Shown piece by piece: positions 49,181 to 61,393 of a stretch of 64,000 bases of DNA (within the stretch, counting starts at the first letter, position 1; each line of letters begins with the position of its first letter). Below the pieces are notes generated by a model. The model had not been told where the DNA came from and did no database searches. It saw only the letters and a list, made by a program, of their open reading frames with translations. The position numbers and the translations under genes are program-made. Source of the stretch: Eulemur rufifrons (lineage: Eukaryota; Chordata; Mammalia; Primates; Lemuridae); contig NC_090995.1 of assembly GCF_041146395.1 (NCBI RefSeq), positions 10,332,501 to 10,396,500 on the forward strand, given 5' to 3'.

Positions 49181-50004
49181 TCTCCTTCAACTTTATTCAC
49201 TATCTTTAGTGGAACACGTTGTATATTATGATATTGTTTAATGCTGATTTTTTTCTAATGGTGATTATTAAAAAGAAACACACCTGTTACATCTTTTTAT
49301 TAGAATTCTCTTCTATAAGGAAGAGTTGCCCCTTCTCTGTTCAACTATTTGTATTAGTACATATTTATGGTTGTTTATTTTATCATACAGGCTAAAGTCC
49401 AACATTATTGTTATTCAATTTGCTGCTCAGTTTGTTCCAGCTTTTACCAGCTGTACCTCTTCTTTCAGGTTGGCCCCTGTTCCATTTTGACATACACATT
49501 CCTTTTTTTCTGTAAGCATTTCCTGTCTTTCTGGTATCACAAAATACTCCAGGCTCCCTTTGTATTTTCCATGTCCCTACGTTGGAATGATCCATTTCTC
49601 CAAAGCACTGTGGTTAATTTTATTTAGAATGGTGTTAGGAACCAAGATCTGGGCACTAGACGTGCTCTTGGAGTTACTTTTGAACTTTTAAGTTTGTGAC
49701 CAGGCAAATACATCTCTTCGAAGACTAGTATTGCCTTAAATTTCCAACATCGTAGAGGCTGTAGTTGCCAATTTGATTCTGTCTCTTGGGAGTTTTTAAA
49801 AGCTCCCAGTTTTTCTCAAATGATGGCCTATAAGAGCTTACGAAACAAACAATGCACCCATGAGCTTCTCTTTGTTAGGGTCTGGTAAAAAAAACAGTTA
49901 TATTTTATTAGCTGAATGGCTTAATTACACTACATTCTGACTAATAACTGTTGTAATTTTAGTATCTGTTGAATTCACAGTGATAAAAGGACTCAGTTAA
50001 ATTT

Positions 50005-50231
50005 CTTTTTTCTTTCTTTTTAAATTTATTTAGAGATGGGGTCTTGCTCTGTCCCCCAGGGTGGAACGCAGTGGCGTGATCATAGCTCACTGCAACCTCG
50101 AACCGCTGGGCTCAAGTGATCCTCCGGCCTCAGCCTCCCGAAATACTGGGATTATAGGTGGGGTTATAGCGTTATAGGGTTATAGGTTATAGGGTTATGG
50201 GGTTATAGGTGTGAGCCACCATGCCTGGGCA
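50005..50231 (-). mobile_element. Alu (truncated) with an internal minisatellite
   Basis: Left-monomer-type reverse-complement Alu, flanked by similar duplications ending in CAGTTAAATTT (before 50005 and from about 50236). The segment that should read 'GATTACAGGTGTGAGCC' is expanded by tandem GGTTATAGG-like units at 50149-50210. Confidence 0.85.
50149..50210 (+). repeat. Minisatellite of GGGTTATA-like units
   Basis: There are six to seven irregular units of 7-10 bp (GGGTTATAG, CGTTATAG, GGTTATAG, GGTTATAGG, GTTATGGG...). They appear to derive from the Alu 'GATTATAGGTG' motif by slippage. Confidence 0.85.
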
Positions 50232-50389
50232 GATTCAGTTAAATTTTAAATGCATGGTTTTGTTAGTCATACTAGGAATGGCATAGTATTGCATATATAA
50301 TGAGACATTTGGTCTGTGACATTGCCTGTACTCGTGAATTAGAGGTGCAATAATTATGGGTCCCCCAGTGATTTGGTGGCATATATGCA

Positions 50390-50420
50390 CTCTCTCTCTC
50401 TCTCTCACGCACACACTCTT
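50390..50420. repeat. (CT)n / (CA)n microsatellite
   Basis: CT repeats at about 50390-50406 are followed by CACGCACACAC. Confidence 0.9.
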
Positions 50421-51289
50421 ACACCTTTGTATACTGGGGTCATGATGTAAAATGTGTTTCTAACTGTAGGTCTCAGAATTTTGATAAGTAATTACGCTGT
50501 TGTCCACCTCTGATTTTCTGTTCATAATTCTTATTGCAGTAATGATTATTGAATTATTAACTGGAAGGGAACAGGGATATTGATCTTAATACAGTTAGCA
50601 TGTACTAGACTCTTGCAGAAGGGCTGGGTTGTAGACCCAGTGCTATGTTGCTTAGGGGAAGTTCTGACTCAGCTTGACTTTTGCTTGTTCCTTTTGTTTT
50701 CCTCTTGGGGGCTCAGCATTCCAAAATTCTCCACTCACCCCTCTCCCTCTGCTGCTGATCTTCCCATAGGGCCAGCTTGGCGGGGTCAGCCTGTCCTGAG
50801 GGAGAAGAGAAAGGATGAGGGGTGACCACTTCCCCAGAGTCTCTGCAGGAGTCGTCCTCCCTGCCTCCTCAGCCTCTGCCCCTAGTCTTCCTCCTACTCC
50901 TTCTATTTAAATTCATGGGAGCTTCCCAAGCAGTCCTCTCAAGTGTAAATGAGTTCTTCCTCAGTTCCTGTGGGTCTGAAGCCGAAACCATTATTATTTG
51001 TTCTTGCCCTTGTTTTCCCAGTTGGAGCAGTGTTGGGGGAGGTGGGGAAGTGGGATTGTTTGGGACCAGGTAAAACTATCTAGAATCCTTACAAAACTTC
51101 CAATGATTGTGAACTTTCGGAATATACCCAGGTCATAAGGCTTCAGGGAGCCCCCATGAACTGTGGAGCAGGGGTACAGGACTACATCCCCATCTTGGCT
51201 CTTGGGATAATAGTCGTCTCTTATGTGGTTTCCCTGCTCTGTCCCTACCCCTGTCCCCGCATCCCCTCCCCCAAAGTGAGAGTGATCCT

Positions 51290-51740
51290 TCAAACATCGT
51301 TAGATCATACCATTCCTTCACTCAGAACTCTCCTGTGCATTCTAGTCTCATTCAGAGTCAAAGCCAAAGTCCTTACAGGGGGTCAGTGATGGGCACTGCC
51401 TAAGCTGTCCTTCCTCTGACCTTATCCCCTATACTTTTGCCCTCCCTTGCTCAGCTTCAGCCCCACTGGCCTCTTTGCTGTTCCTAGACTGGCACTTGGA
51501 TTTGTCTTGCTCCTGTAGGTAGCCCCCTTCCCGTGTCTGCTCAAAGCCCTCCTTGGAAAGGACTTCCCTGATCACCCTTCCTCTTATTGCTTTGTTTTTT
51601 TCTCCATAGCACTGTTGACAGATATTTTTCATATGTAACCTCATTGATCACAGGAGTGTTTATCTGTTGTTTCGCTATGTTCACGCCTGTAACTCCAGTG
51701 CTTGCCATGTAATATAAGCCTAGTAAATATTGAATTAATT
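51290..51740 (+). mobile_element. L2 LINE 3' region
   Basis: 'CAAAGCCAAAGTCCTTACAG', 'CTGCTCAAAGCCCTCC', 'GACTTCCCTGATCACCC', 'CCATAGCACTGTTGACAG' and the terminal 'TAGTAAATATTGAATTAAT' occur in L2 order. Confidence 0.8.
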
Positions 51741-52016
51741 TTACAGATGAGAAACAGGCTTGGAGAGGCTAAGCAATTCTTCCAAGGGTGCATGGCTTGG
51801 TAGAAGTCATGGCATGGAAGTTTTAAGTGCAGAAGGAACTCAAACCCTGTACATTCTGTGATGGGCTAGGTAGCATTTTATGGGCAGCCTTAGGAATTGA
51901 ACGTCTGTTTCCTCTGGGAAACTGCTGACCAAGTTGCAGATAAGATTAAGAAAGTTTGGGATGTAACACAGATCAATTGCACTTGGCTTTAACCATTTTA
52001 TTTACAATTTGACTAA

Positions 52017-52317
52017 TTTTTTTTTTTTAAAGAAATGGGGTCTCACTCTGTGGCCCAGGCTGGAGTGCAATGATACCATCATAGCTCATTGCAATTTCCT
52101 GGGCTCAAGGGATCCACCCGCCTCAGCCTCCTAAGTAGCTGGAACTACAGATGTGTGCCACCACACCTGACTAATTTTTCTTCTTCTTCTTCTTGTTTTT
52201 TTTTTTTTTTTTTTTTTTAAAGTAGAGCTAGGATCCCAGGCAAGTCTTAAACTCCTGGCCTCAAGCAATCCTTATTTTTCATCTGGGATTACAGGCATGA
52301 GCCCTTATGCCTGGCTG
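52017..52317 (-). mobile_element. Old Alu with (CTT)n/T-run expansion
   Basis: Reverse-complement Alu with duplications ATTTGACTAA at 52007-52016 and 52318-52327. The middle A-rich linker is expanded to (TTC)n plus a long T-run (about 52179-52218). Confidence 0.9.
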
Positions 52318-52327
52318 ATTTGACTAA

Positions 52328-52750
52328 ATACTTTCTAGACTAAAATTTTGGTTTTCTATCACACATTAAAACTAATTTGCGCAAAATTCTTGCAAATTTT
52401 CTGGGAACGTAAAGTGAAAAAAGAGTTTTATGTTCATTTGTATCTATTGAAAGAGAGGATCAGATTATGTCAAAAAATTAAAGAGATGGAAAACAGATTG
52501 GTGGTTATCTGGGGCTGTGGTAGAGAAATGGGATTTCTTTGGGGTAATAAAAATGGTCTTGATCTTGATTGTGGTGGTTGACTGTATATTTTTAAATTAA
52601 AAAAATTTTAATTATTATGGGTATATAATAGTTGTATATCTTTATAGGGTACATGTGATGTTTTGATACAGTCATACGATGTGAAGCAACCAAATTAGGG
52701 TAATTGGGGTATCCATCAACTCAGGCATTTACCATTAATGACTGTATACA
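52328..52750. mobile_element. Ancient L1 fragments (two, opposite orientation)
   Basis: 52328-52590 resembles an L1M 3' region in the + orientation ('GGTGGTTATCTGGGGCTG'). 52596-52745 is the reverse complement of an L1MA/MB-type 3' end ('TTTTAATTATTATGGGTATA', 'GGGTACATGTGATGTTTTG', 'TAATTGGGGTATCCATCA'). Confidence 0.7.
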
Positions 52751-52751
52751 A

Positions 52752-53089
52752 TTTTTGTTTTTTTGAGACAGAGTTTCACTCTGTCACCCTGGCTAGAGTG
52801 CCTAGAGTGCCGTAGCGTCAGCCTAGCTCACAGCAACCTCAAACTCCTGGGCTCAAGCGATCCTCCTGCCTCAGCCTCCCGAGTAGCTGGGACTACAGGC
52901 ATGCACCACCATGCCCGGCTAATTTTTTCTATATATTTTTTTAGTTGTCCAGCTAATTTCTTTCTATTTTTAGTAAAGACGGGGTCTTGCTCTTGCTCAG
53001 GCTGGTCTCGAACTCCTGACCTCAAGCAATCCTCCTACCTCGGCCTCCCAGAGTGCTAGGATTATAGACACGAGCCACCACGCTGGGCC
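52752..53089 (-). mobile_element. Alu (lemur-type)
   Basis: Reverse-complement Alu carrying a short internal duplication 'GAGTGCCTAGAGTGCC' near 52797. Confidence 0.92.
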
Positions 53090-53134
53090 AAGAGTCTTGT
53101 TTTCAACAAGAGTTCACTCCTCTCTGAGCCCTTG

Positions 53135-53420
53135 AACTTTTGATGTCCTCTCTACCATTACCCAGGCGCCACCCCCCTTGCCCAAGCATGTCTGCCCTGG
53201 TTTTCTGCAACAGCCTCCCAACTAGCCCTTGCTTCCACACCTGCGCTCCCTCCCCCAGCATCCTCCACGCAGCAGCCAGAGTGTTCCTTTCAAAACATAA
53301 CTGGTGTCATGAGCCTTTCCTGATTAAAAGGCCTAGGTGGCTTCTCCGTGACCACGCAGCCCTTCTGTGACGGGGTCTCTTCCTGTCTGTGCGAAATCAT
53401 GCCATGGTCCCCAGGTCACC
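53135..53420 (+). mobile_element. L2 LINE fragment
   Basis: 'TCTGCAACAGCCTCCCAACT', 'ATCCTCCACGCAGCAGCCAG' and 'AGTGTTCCTTTCAAAACATA' follow the L2 3' order. Confidence 0.7.
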
Positions 53421-54640
53421 GTGCTGCAGTGAGGTGGGGTCCTAGAGCACCGCAGCAGGCTGACTCCGGAACTCGTTTACTGGGCAGCCTTTGGACCTGG
53501 GACAGGGTCAACACCGGGCTGACTCTTCAGCGTGGATCCATCAAATCAGAGATAAGAGGAAACCCTGTTGCTCAATATGATACGTTTTAAATGCAAGTTA
53601 AAATCCAGGTTTTTTTTTTTTTTTCTTTCCATTGATAAGTTTGTAGCCATCACCTGACGGTGACCTGAGGCCTCCTAACTGCTCAGGATTGTAATCTCTT
53701 CGCATTAACCTCAGCACGCAGTTTAGGGAGGTATGTACCAGGCAGCACGCCGGGTGGCTGTGAGGCAGAGTGCGACTCCCATAAACAGGACAGGGTAGGG
53801 CCCAGAATTCTTGACTCCAGGCAAACCTGGCTTCTGCTACTACGTGTCATCATTATAACTGGGCAGGTAGCTGGCTGAGGACTTTCGAATCTACCTGTGT
53901 GCTTCTCTCACCTACGTGCACTTTTCATTGTATGAAAACTTTAAGTTTTGAGCCCTGGTAAGAGTGGACTGTATGATGAAGAGTAAAACATAGAGAAAAA
54001 TGGTATTTTTCATGTAGATTATCATTTTTATAATAGGTTACCTACATATATTGAAGATAAATGTTTAATCCGTTCAAAAAAGTAAAAATGCGGCCTCACT
54101 GGTTAGAAAGCAACAAGAAGAGAGAAGTGATATAAGTAGATCGTGAAAGCCATGGCTGAAAGGGAGAAGGAATCTCTGGAGATAAAGCCAGTAGGTCTTG
54201 TTTGAAAGGACTTTGCAAGTTGGCTGAGGTGCTAATCAGGCCAGATAACAAGAGTAGGCTGTTCAGATTGTAAAGCCACTGGAGGCTTCTTTTTAGTTAA
54301 GGTCCCTTGCCGTGGACCTAGGACACAGAAAGTGATAAAAACCCAGTTAGGATTATCAGGCACTCTGGAAGCAAGGAGGCAACAAGGTGGCAGACAGATT
54401 TTTGTTAGAGGGAAATCTAGATAGGGTTTGGGTATTTTTCTTTATAAAAAAAAGATGATGCTAATCCAATGAGAGTAACACATAGGACCAGAAAGCTTCT
54501 GACCATAGGAAAAGATTAATGTTTACTTGAAGGCAGTTGTTACTTTTAGGGAGTTGCCTAAACCCAGCATAGTGTATTAATTAGATGTTGGGTACTCTGA
54601 GGTTAGTCTGGTGCTGAGATTTTATATTTTCTTTAGTTTT

Positions 54641-54986
54641 GGGGGTTTTTTAATTAATTTTTTTTTTTTGAGACAGGGTCTCACTCTGTTGTTGCCCAGG
54701 CTAGAGTGCCGTGGCGTCAGCCTAGCTCACAGCAACCCCAAACTTCTGGGCTCAAGCAATCCTTCTGCCTCGGGAGGGTAGCTGGGAATACAGGCATGTG
54801 CCACCATGCCTGGCTAATTTTTTTCTATATATATTTTTAGCTGTCCAGCTAATTTCTTTCTATTTTTAGTTGAGACGGGGATCTCGCTCTTGCTTAGGCT
54901 GGTCTAGAACTCCTGAGCTCAAAAGATCCACCCGCCTCAGCCTCCCAGGGTGCTAGGATTACAGGCGTGAGCCACCGCGCCTGGGC
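54641..54986 (-). mobile_element. Alu (lemur-type)
   Basis: Perfect 18-bp target-site duplications TATATTTTCTTTAGTTTT lie at 54623-54640 and 54987-55004. Confidence 0.95.
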
Positions 54987-55076
54987 TATATTTTCTTTAG
55001 TTTTTAAGCCTTACTCTATATTTTTTGTTTTATCTTAGAGTAAGTGTGTTGTTCCTTATTGGTGTTAGAATTAAAG

Positions 55077-55166
55077 TTTTCCTCCCCTCCCCTCCCCTCC
55101 CCTCCTCTCCTCCCTTCTCCCTCCCTCCCTCCTTCCCTTCCTTCCTTCCTTCCTTCCTTCCTCTTC
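55077..55166 (+). repeat. Pure polypyrimidine tract, 90 nt
   Basis: (CCTCC)n passes into (CTTC)n with no purine on the + strand over 90 bases. It has mirror-repeat character and could form a triplex. Confidence 0.95.
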
Positions 55167-55659
55167 GTTTTCCCTTCTTTTAATATAACATGCTTCAGCT
55201 GGATGGCATGCCTTGGTTATACCTGTCAAATCACTTCGTCTATGACTCATGAATTACTAAGGGCTTGCATCTTCCTGAGGAAGATATAATCTTAGCAAAA
55301 AAAAAAAAAAAAAAAACCAAAAAAAACTAAGCAGCTCTTAGGCAATGTGAATCACAGAATTTAATCTTATCACAAGGAAGGCAAACTTTCTATACTCACA
55401 CTTCTAAAATTGTTACTGTATTTGTAAGTTGTGGCCCTCTGTCTTGTATAGGTGTGGGTGATCAATCTTTCTTGGGTACTTTAGCTCTTTGTTAGTGGGA
55501 AGCATGTGATTCTCTTAATAAGGCTTGAGAGAAGGTTACAAAGTGTCCTCAGTGGCTGAATGTACGTCAAACAGGGATGGAAATAGAAGTGATTGCTGGT
55601 GTTGGAATTAGTATATTTTGGATTCTGAAGACATGGGGAAATGGGTGAAGAAGTGGGGT

Positions 55660-55828
55660 TTTCTTTGTTTGTGTTTTTGAGACAGGTTCTCACTCTGTCG
55701 CCCAGGCTGAAGTGCAGATCGTAGCTCACTATGACCTCAAACTCTCAAACTCCTGGGCTCAAGCAATCCTCCTGCCTCAGTCTCCCAAAGTGTTGGGATT
55801 ACAGGCGTGAGCCACTGCATCCGGCTGG
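55660..55828 (-). mobile_element. Alu-related monomer (FLAM-like)
   Basis: A single monomer in reverse complement, from 'TTTTTGAGACAGGTTCTCAC' to 'GCCACTGCATCCGGC', about 150 bp. Confidence 0.8.
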
Positions 55829-56056
55829 TTTAAGAAGTTTTTAAAGTAAAAGTGTGAAGTCCGTACATTACAGTTGTCCGTAGGTACCTACAGAGGATTG
55901 GTTCCAGGAGTCCCTGGGACACCAAAATCCCATGGGTACTCAAGTCTCCCTTATAAAATGCTGTAGTATTTGCATATAACCTACGCACATCCTCCCATAT
56001 ACTTTAAATCATCTTTAGGTTACTTATTTTTTTTTTTTAACTTATTTATTTATTTT

Positions 56057-56346
56057 TTTGGAGACAGAGTCTTGCTCTGTTGCCTGGGCTAGAATGCAGT
56101 GGCTATTTACAGGTGTGATTCCACTACTGATCTGCAAGGCAGTTTTGATCTGCTCGATTTTCGACCTGGGCCAGTTCACCCCTCCTTAGACAATCTGGTG
56201 GGAACCCCACTCCCTAGAGGTCCCCATATTGATGCGGAATGATTGCAGACACCTGGTGGATTGACGTCATGTGCCACAACCCAGAACTCCTGGACTCCAG
56301 AAATCTTTCCTCCTCAGCCTCTTGCATAGCTGGGACTACAGGTGTC
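56057..56346 (-). pseudogene. RN7SL: 7SL RNA pseudogene (RN7SL)
   Basis: On the reverse complement the ends look Alu-like ('CCTGTAGTCCCAGC' at the 5' side, 'GGCAACAGAGCAAGACTCTG' at the 3' side). The middle is the S-domain of 7SL, which no Alu has: 'GCATCAATATGGGGACCTC', 'CTAAGGAGGGGTGAACTGG' and 'GATCAGTAGTGGAATC'. Known: 7SL is the RNA of the signal recognition particle and the ancestor of Alu. This copy is diverged (for example the tract before 'GCATCAATATGG'), lacks the first roughly 15 bases and ends in an A-rich tail, so it is a retroposed pseudogene and not a gene. Confidence 0.92.
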
Positions 56347-56349
56347 AGA

Positions 56350-57000
56350 AAACTATGGTTTTCTCGTATTTATCCTCCTTGGTGTTCCTAGACCATCAGT
56401 CTGTGGCTTGATAACTTTGTCAGTTTTGGAAAATACTTGGCCAGTATTTCTTCAAATATTGATTTTGCTCCATTTTCCCTTTTCTCCCAGGTCTCCGGTT
56501 ACATGTATGCCAGACCTTTTTCATTATGTCCCATGTGGTGGTTCTGCTGTTTTTAGTACATTAATAGTTCGAATTCTTTTCAATCTGGAGGTGTTTTTTT
56601 TTTTTTTTTCTTTTTCATGGTGATAATTTTCATCATTCATAATGTTCATTCTGGATGTTTTCTCCGTAGCAGTTTTCCAGTTCACTAATTAATTCTCTTT
56701 CCTAATCTGTGTCTCAACTGCTGTTAAACTCATCTATTAAGGTCTTCATTCTGATTGATTGTTTTTTATAGATTCGGGCTCTTTGGTGTTAGTCTATCTT
56801 TTCATTTATTTTCTTGAACATATTCATCTGTTCTTTTAACGTCTGGTGACTTGAGTCTGGATTACTTGTGGGTCTGTTTCTATTTTCTCATTTTTGGAAC
56901 ATTGGTTCCTGTTTTCTGGCATGCCTGGTAATTTTTGGTTGAAAATTTGGATGATGATATGTTCTTGGAGGATGGATTTAACTTTATTCTAGCAGACAGA
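56350..57000 (-). mobile_element. Ancient L1/HAL1 ORF1-region fragment
   Basis: On the + strand, 'CAGTATTTCTTCAAATATTG', 'TTTCTCCCAGGTCTCCGG' and 'TCCAGTTCACTAATTAATTC' follow the antisense of an old L1M/HAL1 ORF1 region. A T-run lies at 56596-56610. Confidence 0.6.
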
Positions 57001-57536
57001 GTCTGAGCAGATCACCTTGGTCAAGTAGAGGCTGGTTTTCTGGTTTGCGCATATTCCCAAGGCATAGCCCTTCTGGGATCTCAAAAGCTTAGGGGACGCC
57101 TTCTCTTTGCTAGACCCACAACTCCAACAAAATTTTGTTTTCTTAGCGCTGAGAGATTGCTGAAATACTTGCTCAGAGATATTAGAGGCTTCAGGAAAAA
57201 GACTAGCAGCTACTTCCTGCTTGGTTTCTGAGTTTTGCCCCAGGCCTGTACAATTCGTGCGTGTAAATACCTATCTTTCCTTAAGAGGAAAGGGCACATA
57301 GAATCTGGAGTTTACTTCAGTGCTATCCCCTCCGTTCCAGAATCTTGGTTCCTCAAGTCCTGGCTCCTTTGGTTGACCTCATCAGATGGAACTGTTGCAA
57401 CAGTTGCATCTTATATTCTTTATGTACTTTTATAGTTGTCCTTAGGAGGATGACTTGTTTGGAATGGCTATTCCATCATAGGCAGGGAGACGATTCTTCA
57501 AGGATTACTTTGACTTTTAAAATTAAAACTAGGTTT

Positions 57537-57980
<444 letters not shown>

Positions 57981-58304
57981 ATGTATTCTATTAATATGGT
58001 ATATTACACTAACCGACTTTCAGATGTCAAAGCAACATTGTTTTTCTGGGTTTAAGCTCTCTTGGTAATGAAGTATAAACCTTTTTATATATTGGTATGT
58101 TCAGTTTTCTAGTACTATTAAGACTTTTTGCATCTATATTCAGAGAGATTAGCCTATACCCTAGTATAGTATATCCTACACATTATCTGGTATATATGTG
58201 TGTATATGTAGGCAAATACTGTTATCTGGTGTTTACAATCTCATTTATCTGGACTGTCAACTTACTATTGCTTTTCTCTCTACAGAAAGGCGAAAACTCT
58301 CCAG

Positions 58305-58507
58305 ATGTCTTCTAGTAATGTCGAAGTTTCTATCCCGATGTCACAAAGTAACACCAATGGCATACCCGGGACAACCTCCAACGACCTGAGGACATTCAAT
58401 GAAGGAGCGGTGTTAAGTTTTCATAACATCTGCTATCGAGTAAAAGTGAAGAGTGGCTTTCTGTGTGGTCGAAAAACGGTTGAAAAAGAAATACTATCAA
58501 ATATCAA
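58305..58507 (+). CDS. ABCG2: ABCG2 exon 2, coding residues 1-67 (breast cancer resistance protein)
   Basis: Seen: the exon begins at 58286 after the acceptor CTCTACAG, has a 19-nt 5' UTR, ATG at 58305-58307, and 203 coding bases to 58507, followed by donor GTATGT. The split codon AA| matches the phase of human exon 2. The N-terminus MSSSNVEVSIPMSQSNTNG... includes LSFHNICYRV and EKEILSNI, the strands leading to the Walker A loop that lies in the next exon (outside the window). Known: ABCG2 is a plasma-membrane half-transporter with an N-terminal nucleotide-binding domain and six transmembrane helices. As a homodimer it exports urate, porphyrins, sulfated steroids and many drugs. Residue 12 is Met, whereas the human reference has Val. 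Differences also appear at 'FLCGRKTV' (human FLPCRKPV). The exon is intact. Confidence 0.97.
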
Positions 58508-59917
58508 GTATGTGCATGAGCTTTTTATTTTTATTTTTTTTGGTTTTTTATTTCTTTTTAAAAGATGGCTTTATTTATTAACCTACAGTGAATGTTACAT
58601 GTTTTTCCTATCACCAGTAAAGCTGGTATGAACATTTGTGTACAAGTCTTTGTACAGATATACAAACACACCCTTTAATTTTTTTGGCCAAAGTAGGAGT
58701 GAAATGATTGGATCACATGTTAGGTATACGTTTAACTCTCAAAGGAACTGCCAAAAAAGTTTTTAAAAATGGCTGTACCGTGTGCATCAACTTTTGCTTG
58801 AGAAAATAATTAATGTGTCATTTAGTTTTTCTTGGGTGAGTCTTGTGGTTTGGTGGAAAGAAGCCTGGCGGTATATGATTTACTGCTTTTTGATCATGTT
58901 TTTGATCATGTACTGCTTTTTGATATAATAGTAGTCTCTGAGCTTCAGTTTTCTAATCTGCGAATGGAAGACTCGCTGATGTGTTTTCTGAGGCAGACAC
59001 CTTATTATGTACTCGTGTGCGCTTTATGTCCTTTATGTTCTAGAAGCAAGGAGGTTGAAATGACAACATATTGTGAAAATATTTTGCTTTTCACATAGAC
59101 TTGTTTTAAATGAGTGTCCTGTTTATAGTAGCTTATAATCAACAACAATTTACTTAATGCTTTCCCTCTATTAGACAGACAGAAAATACTTCAGTGTAAG
59201 CTAACTAGAATTTAGCTTAAAAGTTATGCAGTTGAAGTCCAAAGTGATGAAAATTTGGGATCCAAATCAGTACATTTAATGATATGTTAGAAGCCCCTAG
59301 TAACTGATTTTCATTCTTTTCATCCAGCACCGAATTTATTGTGTGGTGGTGAAGTGCGTGGGGAGGGAAGGGAGCGTTTCTACAGAACCTGCTCCTCCCA
59401 GCGATCTCTGTTATTTCCCAGATGCTAGCCATTGCGATTGTTCATGTTTTTCTGAGTTCTAGAGAACCGAACATGATTCATCCCCTCCGTGGTACGGGGA
59501 GTGAATTTGGGTTTACTCAGACAGCACGGCCTATGTGTTTTGGTTGTTTGTTTACTGGGGGAAGTGTTTCCTCCTAGACAAAGCTAGCCACTTTTTCTGA
59601 CTCTGCAAGGCTGGAGGAGTGGTTGTATGAAAGAGCCCTTTGGCCTAGTATGGCTGCAAACCTTTCTGGAATCGGATGTTTCTCATGTTTTCTTGATGTT
59701 TTATATGGGACTGGGCCCTTTTCTATTAATAGCAGCCAAGCTCTTTTGGAGGACCGGGAAATTACAAGACGAGAGAGGAAATTTTGGGGGGTAGGTGAGA
59801 GAGAAACATGGGGGTCTGAGACTTGACTGGGCTGAGGCTAGGAGCTGTGCAGGGTTAGAACCTTCTGCATACAGCAACACCTGCTTTCATACCTACTTCC
59901 TTGTCACTTTCTTGTAT

Positions 59918-60110
59918 AGCAGCGGTCTCTAACCTTTTTGTGACCAGGGACTGGTTTCATGGAAGACAATTTTTCCATGGACTGGGGGTAGGGGAGTGTG
60001 GTGTGTTTGGGGGGTGGAGGGTGGGGTGGAGCTCAGATGGTGATGTGTGGCTATGGCCTGGAATTGCGGCCTGGGGGTTGGGGACCTGGAGGCTGGGGAC
60101 CGCAGGTTAA
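59918..60110 (+). mobile_element. hAT-type non-autonomous DNA transposon remnant
   Basis: The head 'CAGCGGTCTCTAACCTTTTT', 'CATGGAAGACAATTTTTCCA' and the tail 'CTGGGGGTTGGGGACCTGG' give approximate inverted termini (GGTCTCTAACC versus GGTTGGGGACC). I recognise the family type but not the exact name. Confidence 0.7.
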
Positions 60111-60194
60111 GAAACCCTGACTAAAAGATAAGGAAAGAATGGTGATGCAAAGCTTTCATCTTTTGCTCACATTCCTAGATAGAATTGACTGACT

Positions 60195-60506
60195 CTTTTT
60201 TTTTTTTCTGAGACAGAGTGTCGCTCTGTCATCTGGCCCGTCCCCCAGGCTAGAATGCCCTGGCGTCAGCCTAGCTCACAGCAACCTCAAACTCCTGGGC
60301 TCAAGTGATCCTCCTGCCTCAGCCTCCCGAGTAGCTGGGACTACAGGCGCACACCATCACACCTGGCCAATTTTTTTTTCTATTTTTAGTGACGATGGGG
60401 TCTCGCTTTTGTTCAGGCTGGTCTCAAACTCCTGACCTCAAGCGATCCTCCCGCCTTGGCACTCCCAGAGTGCTAGCATTACAGGTGTGAGCCACCACGC
60501 CCAGCC
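60195..60506 (-). mobile_element. Alu (lemur-type)
   Basis: Duplications TTGACTGACT lie at 60185-60194 and 60507-60516. Confidence 0.94.
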
Positions 60507-61393
60507 TTGACTGACTTTTTTGAAAAAGCTGACAAGCTTTTTGTGAAAGATAATAATAATCAAGAAAATATTGGTCACATCAGATTTTTGTGCTGAGAGA
60601 GTTGCAAGGTAACAAATGATGGGACTGTGCAGGTTGAATATATTTAAAATGCGTACTGTGTGTCAGGGTCTATTTATCTTGCTTATCTTTTAGAGCTAGT
60701 AAATTAGTAACTTGACACGCTGGAAGTGTCATCTGCTCAAGGCTTCACATCGTTGTTTATGGAGATGGTATGCATTTCAGCGTGGAGTTTGTCCTTACGT
60801 GCGGTCGTGGACTCATAAAACACACTTAAACCTTGCAGTTCTTTCAGGTTTTACGGTTGAAAGGACCCTAAAGACTGGTGTCCTCGCTTATTTACATTTC
60901 TGGTTTAGATATTTGTTAGCAAGGTCATCCCTTTTTTGGCTGTAGTTTTTGCGATCTTTCTCCTGTCTGCTGGCTTCAGCTCTGGGGTAGGGAAGGGTTG
61001 CTCTCATTTATATTACTTTGGATTCGTGTTTGGTAGCCATCATCGCCATTCAAATAGTTAAGGATATTCCAAAGGAGCAGATGAGCTCTTGATCTTTATT
61101 TTCCCTTTGGACTTCTTGCAACCTCACTTCTAGTAACTAAGTAACTATAACCTGATGTCCTCTGTGGGCGTGGGGAGGAAGATAAAACAAACTCTGACCC
61201 TGAGAATTCAGAAAGGTAGGATTCTGCTACCCTAGGAAAAATCTTTCTCTTATGATTCCTTTGTCTCCATACCCAGCATTTGTGGTTTCCCTCATCAATG
61301 TTGAAGATCTCTGGAAAAAACTGTCCGTTCCAGTAGATGTGTGGATATCCTGTATTCCTCAGGGAAATTCTTTATATTGATTGGGGAGTTTTT

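Noticed and set aside
58870..58925. Short direct repeats of 'TACTGCTTTTTGAT' and 'TTTTTGATCATG' in ABCG2 intron 2.
   Set aside because: Simple local slippage of a 10-30 bp unit, with no sign of function or of a mobile element.
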